64,000 nt of DNA from Flavivirga aquatica (GTDB lineage: Bacteria; Bacteroidota; Bacteroidia; Flavobacteriales; Flavobacteriaceae): assembly GCF_001747085.1 (NCBI RefSeq), contig NZ_MDJD01000034.1:558001-622000 (forward strand), read 5' to 3'. Positions within the stretch are counted from its first letter, which is position 1. Every line of letters starts with the position of its first letter. The notes beneath the pieces were generated by a model, which made no database searches, was not told the origin of the DNA, and saw only the letters and a program-made list of their open reading frames with translations. Below are positions 1-8,834 of the stretch, piece by piece. The position numbers and the translations under genes were made by a program.

Positions 1-1
1 A

Positions 2-424
2 TTAGTGAATGAACTTTCAAACAAATTTGGAAGCCAATGCGTTGTTGTTGCTATAGATGCCAAACAAATTAATGGACAATGGAAAGTGCATTTAGCAGGA
101 GGAAGTATACCTACAGAAATAGATTTATTTGAATGGGCAAAAGAGGTTGAAAACCGTGGAGCAGGTGAAATTTTATTCACATCTATGGATCATGATGGGA
201 CAAAAAATGGATTTGCAAATAAGGCCTTAGCCAAATTATCAGATACATTAAACATTCCAATAATAGCTTCTGGTGGAGCAGGTAGTGTACAACATTTTAA
301 AGACACCTTTATAGAAGGTAAATCAGATGCCGCTTTAGCTGCTAGCGTGTTTCACTTTGGCGAAATTCCAATTCCAGAACTAAAAAAAGAGTTAAAAGAA
401 AATAATATAGAAGTAAGACTTTAA
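2..424 (+). CDS. hisF: Imidazole glycerol phosphate synthase cyclase subunit HisF, 5'-truncated by window edge
   Basis: C-terminal ~140 codons of HisF, the (beta/alpha)8 subunit that uses HisH-derived ammonia to convert PRFAR to imidazole glycerol phosphate plus AICAR in histidine synthesis (cytoplasm). The frame is open from base 2; the GTG at base 5 is only an internal valine, so the true start lies before the window. Seen: 'VAIDAK', which carries the Asp equivalent to catalytic Asp130 of Thermotoga HisF, the phosphate-loop motif '[12 protein letters not shown]', 'IIASGGAGS' and the typical 'VRL' end. It is followed 36 bases later by hisIE, the usual order of the last histidine operon genes. 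The family is ~250 residues, so a little under half is missing. Confidence 0.95.
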   Translation, partial: LVNELSNKFGSQCVVVAIDAKQINGQWKVHLAGGSIPTEIDLFEWAKEVENRGAGEILFTSMDHDGTKNGFANKALAKLSDTLNIPIIASGGAGSVQHFKDTFIEGKSDAALAASVFHFGEIPIPELKKELKENNIEVRL

Positions 425-460
425 GTCTTCAAACTTGTTTCAACATATAAAGAAATTATT

Positions 461-1054
461 ATGACCATTAAATACGATACCAACGGATTAGTGCCTGCAA
501 TTATACAAGACGCAACAACAAAAAACGTCTTAATGTTGGGCTATATGAATAAAGAAGCATACAAAAAAACATTAGACACAAAACAAGTTACCTTTTTTAG
601 TAGAAGTAAGCAACGTCTTTGGACAAAAGGAGAAGAAAGTGGTCATTTTTTAAACCTCGTTGATATTAAAAACGATTGTGATAATGATACGCTTCTTATA
701 CAAGTAAACCCTGCTGGCCCAACTTGCCATAAAGGAACTGATAATTGTTGGGGAGAAAACAATACATCATCATATGGTTTTTTCTCAACTTTAGAAAATG
801 TTATAAAAGAGCGTGTTGCAAATAAAGACACAGATAAATCTTATGTAGCAAGCTTATTTTCAAAAGGCATCAATAAAGTCGCTCAAAAAGTAGGAGAGGA
901 AGCTGTAGAAACTGTAATTGAAGCTATGGATAATAATGATGAATTATTTTTATACGAATCTGCAGATTTAATGTTTCATTATTTAATGTTATTACAAGCT
1001 AAAGGTTTTACTCTAAAAGATATAGAAAAGGAATTAATGTCAAGAAAGAAATAA
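461..1054 (+). CDS. hisIE: Bifunctional phosphoribosyl-AMP cyclohydrolase / phosphoribosyl-ATP pyrophosphatase HisIE
   Basis: Catalyses steps 2 and 3 of histidine synthesis: PR-ATP to PR-AMP (HisE half) and PR-AMP ring opening to ProFAR (HisI half). Residues ~1-105 are the zinc-dependent HisI domain, with the metal cysteines in 'DCDNDTLL' and 'TCHKGTDNCW'; residues ~110-197 are the helical HisE domain, with acidic Mg-binding residues in 'GEEAVETVIEA'. Length 197 is normal for the fused enzyme of Bacteroidota. It directly follows hisF and is probably the last gene of the his operon. Only a 57-base gap separates it from the lipoprotein gene at 1112, and I see no hairpin there, so read-through is possible. 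Confidence 0.96.
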   Translation: MTIKYDTNGLVPAIIQDATTKNVLMLGYMNKEAYKKTLDTKQVTFFSRSKQRLWTKGEESGHFLNLVDIKNDCDNDTLLIQVNPAGPTCHKGTDNCWGENNTSSYGFFSTLENVIKERVANKDTDKSYVASLFSKGINKVAQKVGEEAVETVIEAMDNNDELFLYESADLMFHYLMLLQAKGFTLKDIEKELMSRKK

Positions 1055-1111
1055 AAATGTAATCTTTTTTCTTTTTTTACTCGTAAAATAGTTAAACCAA
1101 ATCCCAAAAAA

Positions 1112-2524
1112 ATGACCAACCTATTTACACTAAAAAAACAAGCCTTACTTGTACTTTTAGTTTGCTCTGTATTTTCTTGTTTTGAAGATTCAGACGATTT
1201 AAGATTTCAATCTGTTGATAAGCCATTAAGTCTTACAGACCCAAATAACCCCAACCCATTTTCTGGAGTTATGAGTGCTGTAGAAACAATGCCATACAAT
1301 GAAATTCCTTCTAAAAAATATATTATAGAATTAGATAGATGGGATATTCCAAACAATAGAACAGAGCCAATTAAAACAACTGATAATATTCAAAGTGCAA
1401 TTGATTGGGCTGTAAGTGAAGGTTATGGACAAATTTGTTTACCAGAAGGTCATTATTTAATTGGTAAATATGGTAATGATATATACCAAGCAGGTCTTGA
1501 ACTTAAGGGCAATATGGCTTTTCTATTAAATGAAAATGCCGTTATTGAAATGGCTCCAAATAATAAATGGAATTATTGTGCTATTTCAATAAGCAACAAA
1601 TCTCATGTGGTGCTATCTGGAGGAACTATTTTAGGAGAAAGATATAATCATGAATACACACCAAGACCAAGCGATGGTGCCGTTACGCATGACGAAGGTC
1701 ATTTAATTTGTTTAGAGGGAGAAAGTGAAAATGTAACCATAGAAAATATGGTACTAGGAAAAGCAAATGGAGATGGTGTTTTAATTGTTGGAAGTAAACA
1801 AGGCGAAGAGCAAAAGCTTAAAAATATTGTAATTAAACGTAATAATTTTTCAGACAATCGTAGACAAGGTATTTCTATAGTAGGAGGCGCAGATATTTTA
1901 ATAGAAAATAATGAAATTCATCACACAATAGGAACATCTCCTCAATTTGGAATAGATTTAGAAGGCGCAGGACGAATTAATGAAAACGTAATTATAAAAA
2001 ATAATTATTTTCATCATAATAGAGGTGGAGATATTGTTAATACAGACGGTAAAAATGTTTTAATTGAAAATAATATTTTACTACAAGGCGAAGAAGGCAA
2101 GTATATTGATGGTCCCATAGTATATTGGAAAAAAGGAGATTTAACCATTAGAAATAATAACATTACAATGACCTCTGTTTCTGTTAATAATTGGAATGGC
2201 ATTATTATGTACTCTAATGATGCTCCAAAAACAAACCCAGCAACCACTTATATTTATGAGAATACCTGTAATAATTGTGGTTTCTACATGTATAAAGGAG
2301 CAGATTTAGTAGTTAGAGATAATTATTTAAATAATGGACATTTAGTTTTCTGGAAAATGTCTAACCTTACTATTGAAAACAATAAAGTAGAACACCCAAA
2401 TAAATGCTGGGCTTATCGTTTTCTTGAAGTTTCAGGAAGCGCTAACGGAAACACTTACAATAATGAAAATTTTGATATTCCATTACAACCAAATACCACT
2501 TGGGACGGTTGTTGGATAAACTAA
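1112..2524 (+). CDS. Right-handed parallel beta-helix lipoprotein
   Basis: Exported lipoprotein of 470 residues. Residues 1-22 are a hydrophobic signal ending in 'SVFSC', so Cys23 is the probable lipidated residue, and acidic residues follow it. From ~residue 90 the chain shows repeated short strands ending in N-rich turns ('IENNEIHH', 'IIKNNYFHHN', 'LIENNILL', 'IRNNNITM', 'IENNKVEH'), the signature of pectate-lyase-like beta-helix proteins, many of which bind or cleave polysaccharides. The specific substrate cannot be read from sequence. It stands alone between the his genes and a strong terminator at 2529-2558. A second, only distantly similar beta-helix lipoprotein is encoded at 32083-34044. 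Confidence 0.85.
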   Translation: MTNLFTLKKQALLVLLVCSVFSCFEDSDDLRFQSVDKPLSLTDPNNPNPFSGVMSAVETMPYNEIPSKKYIIELDRWDIPNNRTEPIKTTDNIQSAIDWAVSEGYGQICLPEGHYLIGKYGNDIYQAGLELKGNMAFLLNENAVIEMAPNNKWNYCAISISNKSHVVLSGGTILGERYNHEYTPRPSDGAVTHDEGHLICLEGESENVTIENMVLGKANGDGVLIVGSKQGEEQKLKNIVIKRNNFSDNRRQGISIVGGADILIENNEIHHTIGTSPQFGIDLEGAGRINENVIIKNNYFHHNRGGDIVNTDGKNVLIENNILLQGEEGKYIDGPIVYWKKGDLTIRNNNITMTSVSVNNWNGIIMYSNDAPKTNPATTYIYENTCNNCGFYMYKGADLVVRDNYLNNGHLVFWKMSNLTIENNKVEHPNKCWAYRFLEVSGSANGNTYNNENFDIPLQPNTTWDGCWIN

Positions 2525-2528
2525 AAAA

Positions 2529-2558
2529 AAAGGCATTAGATAAATTTCTAATGCCTTT
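2529..2558 (+). terminator. Rho-independent terminator after the beta-helix lipoprotein
   Basis: A perfect 12-bp stem, AAAGGCATTAGA / TCTAATGCCTTT, with a 6-base loop begins 4 bases after the stop codon. The A-tract before it and T-tract in the right arm suit termination from the left. Confidence 0.85.
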
Positions 2559-2600
2559 ATAAATTGGTTAGGATAGTTAGTTCTTTAATTTTTTTCAAAC

Positions 2601-2656
2601 ATATCAAAATACAAATCAAAGCCTTAACCAACCACTATTAACATGTATTTTGATAT
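2601..2656. repeat. 13-bp perfect inverted repeat in the 2559-2867 spacer
   Basis: ATATCAAAATACA at 2601-2613 is repeated in inverse as TGTATTTTGATAT at 2644-2656, separated by 30 bases. No T-tract follows, so it does not look like a terminator. It could be an operator, a small folded RNA or the remains of a mobile element. The rest of this ~310-base spacer shows no coding potential that I can recognise. Confidence 0.4.
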
Positions 2657-2867
2657 AATTGATTACTACAATATAAGATTTTTTTATTAAAAACCATATA
2701 TACGACTGGTTTTCAGCTTAATTATACGTGTTAAACAAAAGGTTATTCGTACACTATCTTCATAAAACATCTAATCTTAAACATAAATATTACTTTTATT
2801 TATGCATTTATTTTTTTTGCTTTAAATTTTAAATAACCTATATTTTCAGCATCAATTTTATTAAAAA

Positions 2868-3644
2868 ATGAAAAAATATTTTTACGTATTCACCATTCAA
2901 TATTTAGGTTATCGTTTTCATGGTTGGCAAAAACAACCCAATGTAAAGACCTTACATTTAATGGTAGATCGCACGCTCAACTTTATACTAGAAGGAAAAA
3001 CATTTAAAAGCTTAAGTTCCGGTAGAACAGATGCTATGGTTTCGGCAGAATGTGCTGCTTTTGAGTTATTTTTACAAGAACCAATAAAAGATCAAGCTGC
3101 ATTTTTAGAATTATTTAATTATAATTTACCCCAAGATATTAGAGCCTTAGATATTAGAGAAGTTGATGATAAATTTAATATTATAAATCATTCTAAAATA
3201 AAAGAATATTTATATCTGTTTACTTATGGTGAAAAATGCCATCCATTTTGTGCGCCCATTATGACTACTATTCTTGATGATTTAGATTTAGATATTATGA
3301 AACAAGGCGCTAAACTTTTTGAAGGTGAACATTACGTAAGGTCGTACTGCTATAAACCGACAGATAACGGTATATACACACGAGAAATTTTAACCTGCGA
3401 ACTTGTTGAAAATACTATTTATACAGCCAATTATTTTCCTAGTAAATCTTATATATTAAGGGTGAGAGGAAAAGGGTTTATGCGCAACCAAATACGATTA
3501 ATAATGGGAACATTAATAGATTTAGGAAAAGGTAAATTAACTCTAGATTATATTAAAGAAAGTTTAAAACCCGGCAGTACTATTAAAATGAATTATATTG
3601 CTCCAGCTTCTGGGCTAATTCTTAACAGTATTGAGTTTGAATAA
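2868..3644 (+). CDS. Divergent TruA-family pseudouridine synthase
   Basis: 258-residue protein of the TruA family, which isomerises uridines (classically positions 38-40 of the tRNA anticodon arm). The start 'YVFTIQYLGYRFHGWQKQPN' matches the family N-terminus, and the catalytic Asp loop is present as 'SGRTDAMVSA' near residue 52, where canonical TruA has GRTDxGVHA: Asp is kept, but Gly-Val-His is replaced. 'VRGKGFMRNQIRLIMGTL' matches the C-terminal family motif. Because the loop is altered, this may be a paralogue with a different RNA target rather than the housekeeping TruA. It stands 44 bases before the DUF2461 gene, probably in the same transcript. Confidence 0.8.
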   Translation: MKKYFYVFTIQYLGYRFHGWQKQPNVKTLHLMVDRTLNFILEGKTFKSLSSGRTDAMVSAECAAFELFLQEPIKDQAAFLELFNYNLPQDIRALDIREVDDKFNIINHSKIKEYLYLFTYGEKCHPFCAPIMTTILDDLDLDIMKQGAKLFEGEHYVRSYCYKPTDNGIYTREILTCELVENTIYTANYFPSKSYILRVRGKGFMRNQIRLIMGTLIDLGKGKLTLDYIKESLKPGSTIKMNYIAPASGLILNSIEFE

Positions 3645-3687
3645 TCATAATCCTTTTGTAATTTACAAGCATAAAAAATAATGTATA

Positions 3688-4365
3688 ATGAGTAATACCA
3701 TATCAAAAGACGTTTTTAAATTCTTCAAAAAGCTAGAAAAAAATAACAATCGTGATTGGTTTAATGAAAATAAACCTGAATTTAAAGCTCTTGAAAAGGA
3801 TTTAAAAGCTTTTTATAACACTGTATTAGAAGGTTTAAATACTCATGATGAAATAGATAAGCTAAAAATTTTTAGAATTTATAGAGATGTTCGTTTTTCA
3901 AAAAACAAACTCCCATATAAAACTCATTTTGGAGGCTCTTTTCATAGAACGAAACCAAGATTAAGAGGTGGTTATTATATTCATTTAGAACCTAACAACA
4001 AGAGTTTTATAGCTACTGGTTTTTGGGAACCAGCTCCAGCAGATTTACTTAGAATTCGTAAAGAAATAGAAATGGATGATGAGGAAATTAGAGAAATTAT
4101 AGAAAACAAAGCCTTTAAAACTGTTTGGGGTAATATTGTTGGAGATGAAGTTAAAACAGCTCCTAAAGGTTTTAGTAAAGACCATAAAGCAATCGACTTA
4201 ATAAAAAAGAAGCAACATATTTTTACTAAAAAATATACAGATGCAGAAGTTTTAGGTTCTAAATTTATAGACGATGTTAATACGTCCTTTAAAACTATAA
4301 GACCTTATTTTGATTATATGAGCGATGTACTTACTACAGATTTAAATGGCGTGTCTTTAATTTAA
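3688..4365 (+). CDS. DUF2461 (TIGR02453) family protein
   Basis: 225 residues matching the DUF2461 family, recognised by 'FFKKLEKNNNRDWFNENKPEF' near the N-terminus (written here as overlapping family words FFKKLEKNN and NRDWFNENK), 'FRIYRDVRFSKNKLPYKTHFG' shortened to RDVRFSK-NKLPYKTHF, and a 'YYIHLEP' strand. Members are widespread cytoplasmic proteins of unknown biochemical role. No signal peptide or membrane segment is visible. It follows the TruA-like gene closely and converges on the gene at 4450, with a two-way terminator between. Confidence 0.85.
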   Translation: MSNTISKDVFKFFKKLEKNNNRDWFNENKPEFKALEKDLKAFYNTVLEGLNTHDEIDKLKIFRIYRDVRFSKNKLPYKTHFGGSFHRTKPRLRGGYYIHLEPNNKSFIATGFWEPAPADLLRIRKEIEMDDEEIREIIENKAFKTVWGNIVGDEVKTAPKGFSKDHKAIDLIKKKQHIFTKKYTDAEVLGSKFIDDVNTSFKTIRPYFDYMSDVLTTDLNGVSLI

Positions 4366-4385
4366 ACCGCACAAACTAAAATAAA

Positions 4386-4428
4386 AAATAATGACATAAA
4401 ATGCTAGCTACATTCTATGTCATTATTT
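4386..4428. terminator. Bidirectional terminator between convergent genes
   Basis: AAATAATGACATA at 4386-4398 pairs perfectly with 4416-4428, and the inner ATG/CAT bases extend the stem. A and T tracts lie on the two sides, suiting both the DUF2461 gene (+) and the gene at 4450-4866 (-). Confidence 0.75.
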
Positions 4429-4449
4429 ATTTTATACAATTGAGAAAAG

Positions 4450-4866
4450 CTAAACAGCCTTTAAAAATTCAGGCTTTTCAAAAAGCTGAATATTACTCAA
4501 TAAGCGTTCCTTAACAATATTCATCATACGTTTATTTAAAGCAGACGAGTTTTCGGTATATATGGTGTATTCTTCAATAGTAAAAAGTCCTATAATCATA
4601 CCTTTTAAAGAATTACGGAACTTCATATCTTTTTGAATAGCGTTTTCAATATAATCAATTCGCTTTTCTAAAGATAAATCGTAGAATACAAATTTATGCT
4701 TAGCAGCATAATTTTTAAAAACAGAAATTAATAAATCATTCTGAAATTTTATTATTGGACGTAATACTAAATTCTGAAAACGTTCATCACTACTCATACT
4801 ATCATTAATTGTAGTACTTAAAATTTCTGGACGAATACTTTTAAGATTGAATTGTCTTGAGTTCAT
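4450..4866 (-). CDS. Conserved small flavobacterial protein of unknown function
   Basis: 138 residues, predicted soluble and mostly helical, no signal peptide. The stretch 'AIQKDMKFRNSLKGMIIGLF' and 'SSALNKRMMNIVKERL' is familiar from a Flavobacteriia-wide family that databases sometimes label glyoxalase. I see none of the metal ligands or beta-alpha-beta-beta-beta pattern of a VOC-fold glyoxalase, so I do not support that name. It is monocistronic, with the terminator at 4386-4428 behind it. Confidence 0.75.
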   Translation of the reverse strand: MNSRQFNLKSIRPEILSTTINDSMSSDERFQNLVLRPIIKFQNDLLISVFKNYAAKHKFVFYDLSLEKRIDYIENAIQKDMKFRNSLKGMIIGLFTIEEYTIYTENSSALNKRMMNIVKERLLSNIQLFEKPEFLKAV

Positions 4867-4949
4867 AATTTATGAGTTTTTAATAAAAATATAGATTATT
4901 AAACCTCATATTTTTCAAATCATTTATAATTATTAACTAGGTTATTAAC

Positions 4950-4982
4950 AAAAGGCTAAAACGATTGTTTTTTAGCCTTTTT
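4950..4982 (-). terminator. Orphan terminator left by a decayed gene
   Basis: AAAGGCTAAAA at 4951-4961 and TTTTAGCCTTT at 4970-4980 form a perfect 11-bp stem. It lies just downstream (on the minus strand) of the dehydrogenase relic at 5002-5110 and fits that gene's former terminator. Confidence 0.65.
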
Positions 4983-5001
4983 ACATGATATATTTAGATA
5001 A

Positions 5002-5110
5002 CTAAATCTGACTTAAACCTCCATCAACTTCTATTTCAATACCATTAACAAAAGATGAATCATCTGATTGATCCCTATTAAACAAAATATTTTTAAATTT
5101 AGACTCATTT
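5002..5110 (-). pseudogene. C-terminal relic of a short-chain dehydrogenase/reductase
   Basis: Minus-strand translation ending at a TAG at 5002-5004 gives 'SDDSSFVNGIEIEVDGGLSQ', the classical C-terminus of SDR-family oxidoreductases (S-x-F-V-x-G-x-x-x-x-V-D-G-G). Upstream the frame gives only ~17 more residues that no longer match the family. The rest of the 4867-5295 gap holds no further recognisable part of the gene, so about 90 percent has been deleted. Confidence 0.7.
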
Positions 5111-5295
5111 TATGAAAAAATTTATACGATTATTATAGCTATGTTTATGAAAACCACTAAATATTAGACTGTAAAATGTGAATTTTGTAAGTCAGAGTAT
5201 TGCTAAATACGAGTTCTATGATTATAAAATCTTACTTTAAATAAAAGCAAAAATTAGATTCTAAATTTTTACTTTTGAATAAACTCTCGTAAAAC

Positions 5296-6183
5296 ATGAA
5301 ATTTGGAAGTGTAGACAACCCTCAAGATATCGATTTTACCCTACCTATAGATCACCCAGATACCTATAAGGTTTTAAACAAAGTGAAAGATGATAATATT
5401 CCTGAAATATATGTAGGTTGTGCAAAATGGAATAGGGCAGACCTTAAAGGGTTTTATCCAAGAGGTACAAAAGATGAGTTAATTTATTATTCGTCACAAT
5501 TTAATGCTATAGAATTAAACGCAACGTTTTATCGAATTTTCCCTTCTTCACAATTTGAAACTTGGTACAACAAAACACCTAAAGGCTTTAAATTCTTTCC
5601 TAAATTAAATCAGGAAATTAGTCATTGGAAAAGATTACAAGACACTAATGCTATAGTAGATCACTATTTGTATAATGCTTCCAATTTAAAAGAAAAATTA
5701 GGTACAGTATTTTTACAAATGCACAATAATTTTTCACCAAAAGATTTTGATAGAGTGATATTTTTTATCGAAAATTGGCCAAAAGAAATACCACTTGCTG
5801 TTGAGTTTAGACATACCAATTGGTATAATGATACCTCGGTAGCAAACGATTTATATCAACTTTTAGAAACCAATAATATATCTAATATTATAGTAGATAC
5901 AGCAGGGAGACGTGATTTAATGCACATGCGTTTAACAAATGCAACAGCTTTTGTACGCTACGTTGGTGCTAACCACCCTTCAGACTATACTAGGTTAGAT
6001 GATTGGATTAAACGCTTAAGATTATGGAAAACTCAAGGTGTTAAAGAAGTTAATTTTTTTATCCATCAAAACATTGAAAAAGAATCCCCATTATTATCTG
6101 CTTATTTTATTCAAAAACTAAATACAAAACTAGGCTACGCTCTAACAATACCTAATGGGAATAAACAACAAGAATTATTTTAA
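5296..6183 (+). CDS. DUF72 (YecE-like) family protein
   Basis: 295 residues of the DUF72 TIM-barrel family. Diagnostic features are 'YVGCAKWNRADLKGFYP' near residue 38, 'YYSSQFNAIELNATFYR' near residue 68 and 'FKFFPKLNQEISH'. Later 'LAVEFRHTNWYND' and 'AFVRYVGAN' complete the pattern. Function is unknown; a nucleic-acid or sugar enzyme has been suggested for the fold but not shown. It is followed 19 bases later by a thioesterase gene, likely in the same transcript. Confidence 0.88.
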   Translation: MKFGSVDNPQDIDFTLPIDHPDTYKVLNKVKDDNIPEIYVGCAKWNRADLKGFYPRGTKDELIYYSSQFNAIELNATFYRIFPSSQFETWYNKTPKGFKFFPKLNQEISHWKRLQDTNAIVDHYLYNASNLKEKLGTVFLQMHNNFSPKDFDRVIFFIENWPKEIPLAVEFRHTNWYNDTSVANDLYQLLETNNISNIIVDTAGRRDLMHMRLTNATAFVRYVGANHPSDYTRLDDWIKRLRLWKTQGVKEVNFFIHQNIEKESPLLSAYFIQKLNTKLGYALTIPNGNKQQELF

Positions 6184-6202
6184 CAAATACAAATATTAAA
6201 AC

Positions 6203-6589
6203 ATGAGATTTCATACCCGAAAATGGATAAAACCTGAAGATTTAAATGCAAACGGAACTCTTTTTGGAGGCCGGTTATTAGACTGGATTGATGAAGAAGC
6301 AGCGCTTTATACCATTATTCAATTAGAAAACCATAAAGTAGTAACCAAATATATAAGTGAAATAGATTTTAAAGCATCTGCAAAACAAGGAGATATTATA
6401 GAAATTGGAATTCAAGCTGTGAAATTTGGAAAAGCCTCAATTACATTGAGTTGCGAAGTTAGAAATAAAATGACTAGAGAAACTATTATTACCATTTCTA
6501 ATATTGTTATGGTTAATATTGGACCCGATGGAAAGGCCTTACCTCATGGGAAAACACAAATAGAATTTGTATCAGATAGGTTAGGATAA
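6203..6589 (+). CDS. Hotdog-fold acyl-CoA thioesterase
   Basis: 128-residue single hotdog-domain protein. 'DLNANGTLFGGRLLDWIDEE' is the acyl-CoA thioesterase active-site helix of the YciA/BACH group (N...G-x-L-x-x-W-x-D/E), with the catalytic acidic residue in 'LLDWIDEEAAL'. 'EIDFKASAKQGDIIEI' matches the second conserved block. It probably hydrolyses medium- or long-chain acyl-CoA in the cytoplasm. It lies 19 bases after the DUF72 gene. Confidence 0.85.
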   Translation: MRFHTRKWIKPEDLNANGTLFGGRLLDWIDEEAALYTIIQLENHKVVTKYISEIDFKASAKQGDIIEIGIQAVKFGKASITLSCEVRNKMTRETIITISNIVMVNIGPDGKALPHGKTQIEFVSDRLG

Positions 6590-6738
6590 GAGTTATTTTC
6601 TTCTTTTAAAATTATAATCAAATTAAATGATTTATTGAATTTAATGCAATTAATACTATATCTGCTAGTTATTTTATAAAAATTCAATAATGAAGTATCT
6701 TATTTATTAAAATAGATGCAATAAAAAAACAGTTTTTA

Positions 6739-6746
6739 TAACTTTG
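6739..6746 (+). promoter_or_regulatory. Candidate -7 promoter element of the leu operon
   Basis: TAACTTTG matches the Bacteroidota -7 consensus TAnnTTTG, 75 bases before leuC. I find no convincing -33 TTTG at the expected distance, so support is partial. Confidence 0.3.
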
Positions 6747-6820
6747 TAGATCCTATGGCTACTTCTTTTGAATAAATAAGTAGTATTAGTATTTTAAAAT
6801 ACAAAAAAAATAAGATTTTT

Positions 6821-8215
6821 ATGAGTAAAACATTGTTTGACAAAGTGTGGGATTCACATGTTGTGAGAAAAATAGAAGATGGACCAGATGTGTTTTTTAT
6901 AGACCGCCACTTAATTCATGAAGTTACGAGTCCTGTGGCTTTTGTTGGTTTAAAAAGTAGAGGATTAAGTGTATTATATCCTGAGCGTACATTTGCTGTA
7001 GCAGATCATAACACACCTACAATCAATCAACATTTACCAGTACAAGATCCATTGTCTGCTAATCAATTAAAAACATTAGAAGATAATGCCAATGAATATG
7101 GTATAAGTCACTGGGGACTAGGACACCAAAATAATGGTATTGTACATGTTGTAGGACCTGAAAATGGAATTACATTACCTGGTGCTACAATTGTTTGTGG
7201 AGATTCTCATACATCTACACACGGTGCTTTTGGAGCTATTGCTTTTGGTATTGGTACTTCTGAAGTAGAAATGGTATTAACAACCCAGTGTATCATGCAG
7301 CCTAAGCCTAAGAAAATGCGTATTAGCATTAATGGGCCATTAAGCAAAGGAGTTACTCCAAAAGATGTTGGATTATATATTATATCTCAATTAACAACCT
7401 CTGGTGCTACAGGTTATTTTGTTGAGTATGCAGGTGATGTTTTTGAAAACATGACTATGGAAGGTCGTATGACGGTTTGTAACTTATCTATTGAGATGGG
7501 TGCCCGTGGTGGTATGATCGCTCCAGATGAAAAAACATTTGAATATATTAAAGGTCGTGCAAAAACTCCAAAAGGAGCCGATTGGGATAAGGCCATGATC
7601 TACTGGAAAACATTAAAAACGGATGATGATGCTTCTTTCGATAAAGAATTAACTTTTAGTGCTAGTGATATCGAACCTATGATTACATATGGTACAAATC
7701 CTGGTATGGGTATGGGTATTTCAAAAAATATTCCATCTGCAGAATCTGTTGAAGGCGGAAAAGCGACTTATGACAAGTCTTTAGCTTACATGGGGTATGC
7801 TGAAAATGAGCAAATGATTGGTAAAAAGATCGATTTTGTGTTTATTGGTAGTTGTACTAATGGACGTATTGAAGATTTTCGTGCTTTTGCCTCTATAGTT
7901 AAAGGAAGAAAAAAAGCAGATAATGTAACAGCTTGGTTAGTTCCGGGATCGCATATTGTTGAAGCAAAAATAAAAGAAGAAGGCTTATTAGATATTTTTG
8001 AAGATGCTGGATTTGTTTTAAGAGAACCTGGTTGTTCTGCTTGTTTAGCAATGAATGATGATAAAGTACCCGCAGGCAAATATGCAGTAAGTACCTCTAA
8101 CAGAAACTTTGAAGGTCGTCAAGGACCAGGATCAAGAACGTTATTAGCTAGTCCATTAGTTGCTGCTGCTGCTGCAGTTACAGGTGTAGTTACGGATCCA
8201 AGAGAATTACTATAA
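6821..8215 (+). CDS. leuC: 3-isopropylmalate dehydratase large subunit
   Basis: 464 residues, the normal LeuC length. With LeuD it isomerises 2-isopropylmalate to 3-isopropylmalate through an aconitase-like [4Fe-4S] cluster. The cluster cysteines are visible in '[11 protein letters not shown]' and '[10 protein letters not shown]', and '[13 protein letters not shown]' is the family signature. First gene of a leuC-leuD-leuA-leuB operon: 19 bases separate it from leuD. The 231-base leader shows no leucine-rich leader peptide that I can recognise. Confidence 0.97.
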   Translation: MSKTLFDKVWDSHVVRKIEDGPDVFFIDRHLIHEVTSPVAFVGLKSRGLSVLYPERTFAVADHNTPTINQHLPVQDPLSANQLKTLEDNANEYGISHWGLGHQNNGIVHVVGPENGITLPGATIVCGDSHTSTHGAFGAIAFGIGTSEVEMVLTTQCIMQPKPKKMRISINGPLSKGVTPKDVGLYIISQLTTSGATGYFVEYAGDVFENMTMEGRMTVCNLSIEMGARGGMIAPDEKTFEYIKGRAKTPKGADWDKAMIYWKTLKTDDDASFDKELTFSASDIEPMITYGTNPGMGMGISKNIPSAESVEGGKATYDKSLAYMGYAENEQMIGKKIDFVFIGSCTNGRIEDFRAFASIVKGRKKADNVTAWLVPGSHIVEAKIKEEGLLDIFEDAGFVLREPGCSACLAMNDDKVPAGKYAVSTSNRNFEGRQGPGSRTLLASPLVAAAAAVTGVVTDPRELL

Positions 8216-8234
8216 TAATTTAGAATACGAAAAA

Positions 8235-8831
8235 ATGGCTTACGATAAATTTACAACATTAACGAGTACTGCAGTTCCATTGCCAATTGAAAATGTAGAT
8301 ACAGATCAAATTATACCTGCACGTTTTTTAAAAGCTACAAAACGTGAAGGTTTTGGAGATAATTTATTCCGTGATTGGAGATATAATGGTGATGATACAC
8401 CTAAAGAAGATTTTATATTAAACAATCCTATTTATACAGGAAAAATTCTAGTAGGAGGTATGAACTTTGGTTCTGGATCTTCTAGAGAGCATGCTGCTTG
8501 GGCAGTTTACGATTATGGATTTCGTTGTGTAGTATCTAGTTTTTTTGCAGATATTTTTAAGAATAACTGTTTAAATATTGGTGTGTTACCAGTACAAATA
8601 AGTCCAGAATTTTCAGCAGAAATTTTTGAAGCGATTTATGCAGACCCTAAAACAGAATTAGAGATTAATTTAGAAGATCAAACCATCACATTACTTTCAT
8701 CAGGAACGAAAGAATCTTTTGACATCAATGGTTACAAAAAAGGAAACATGTTAAATGGTTTTGATGATATTGATTATTTACAAAACATGAAAAGTGAGAT
8801 CGAAACATTTACAGAATCTCGCCCTTTCTAA
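8235..8831 (+). CDS. leuD: 3-isopropylmalate dehydratase small subunit
   Basis: 198-residue swivelling-domain partner of LeuC. 'NVDTDQIIPARFL' near residue 21 and 'GMNFGSGSSREHAAWA' near residue 76 are diagnostic substrate-binding motifs, as is 'FADIFKNNCLNIG'. It ends three bases before the next ATG, consistent with translational coupling in the leu operon. Confidence 0.97.
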   Translation: MAYDKFTTLTSTAVPLPIENVDTDQIIPARFLKATKREGFGDNLFRDWRYNGDDTPKEDFILNNPIYTGKILVGGMNFGSGSSREHAAWAVYDYGFRCVVSSFFADIFKNNCLNIGVLPVQISPEFSAEIFEAIYADPKTELEINLEDQTITLLSSGTKESFDINGYKKGNMLNGFDDIDYLQNMKSEIETFTESRPF

Positions 8832-8834
8832 AGC

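Noticed and set aside
4450-4866. Glyoxalase annotation for the 138-residue protein
   Set aside because: No VOC-fold strands or metal ligands are visible in the sequence.
7414-8079. Antisense ORFs inside leuC (and similar ones in leuD/leuA)
   Set aside because: They are shadows of the strongly conserved leu genes, with no independent features.
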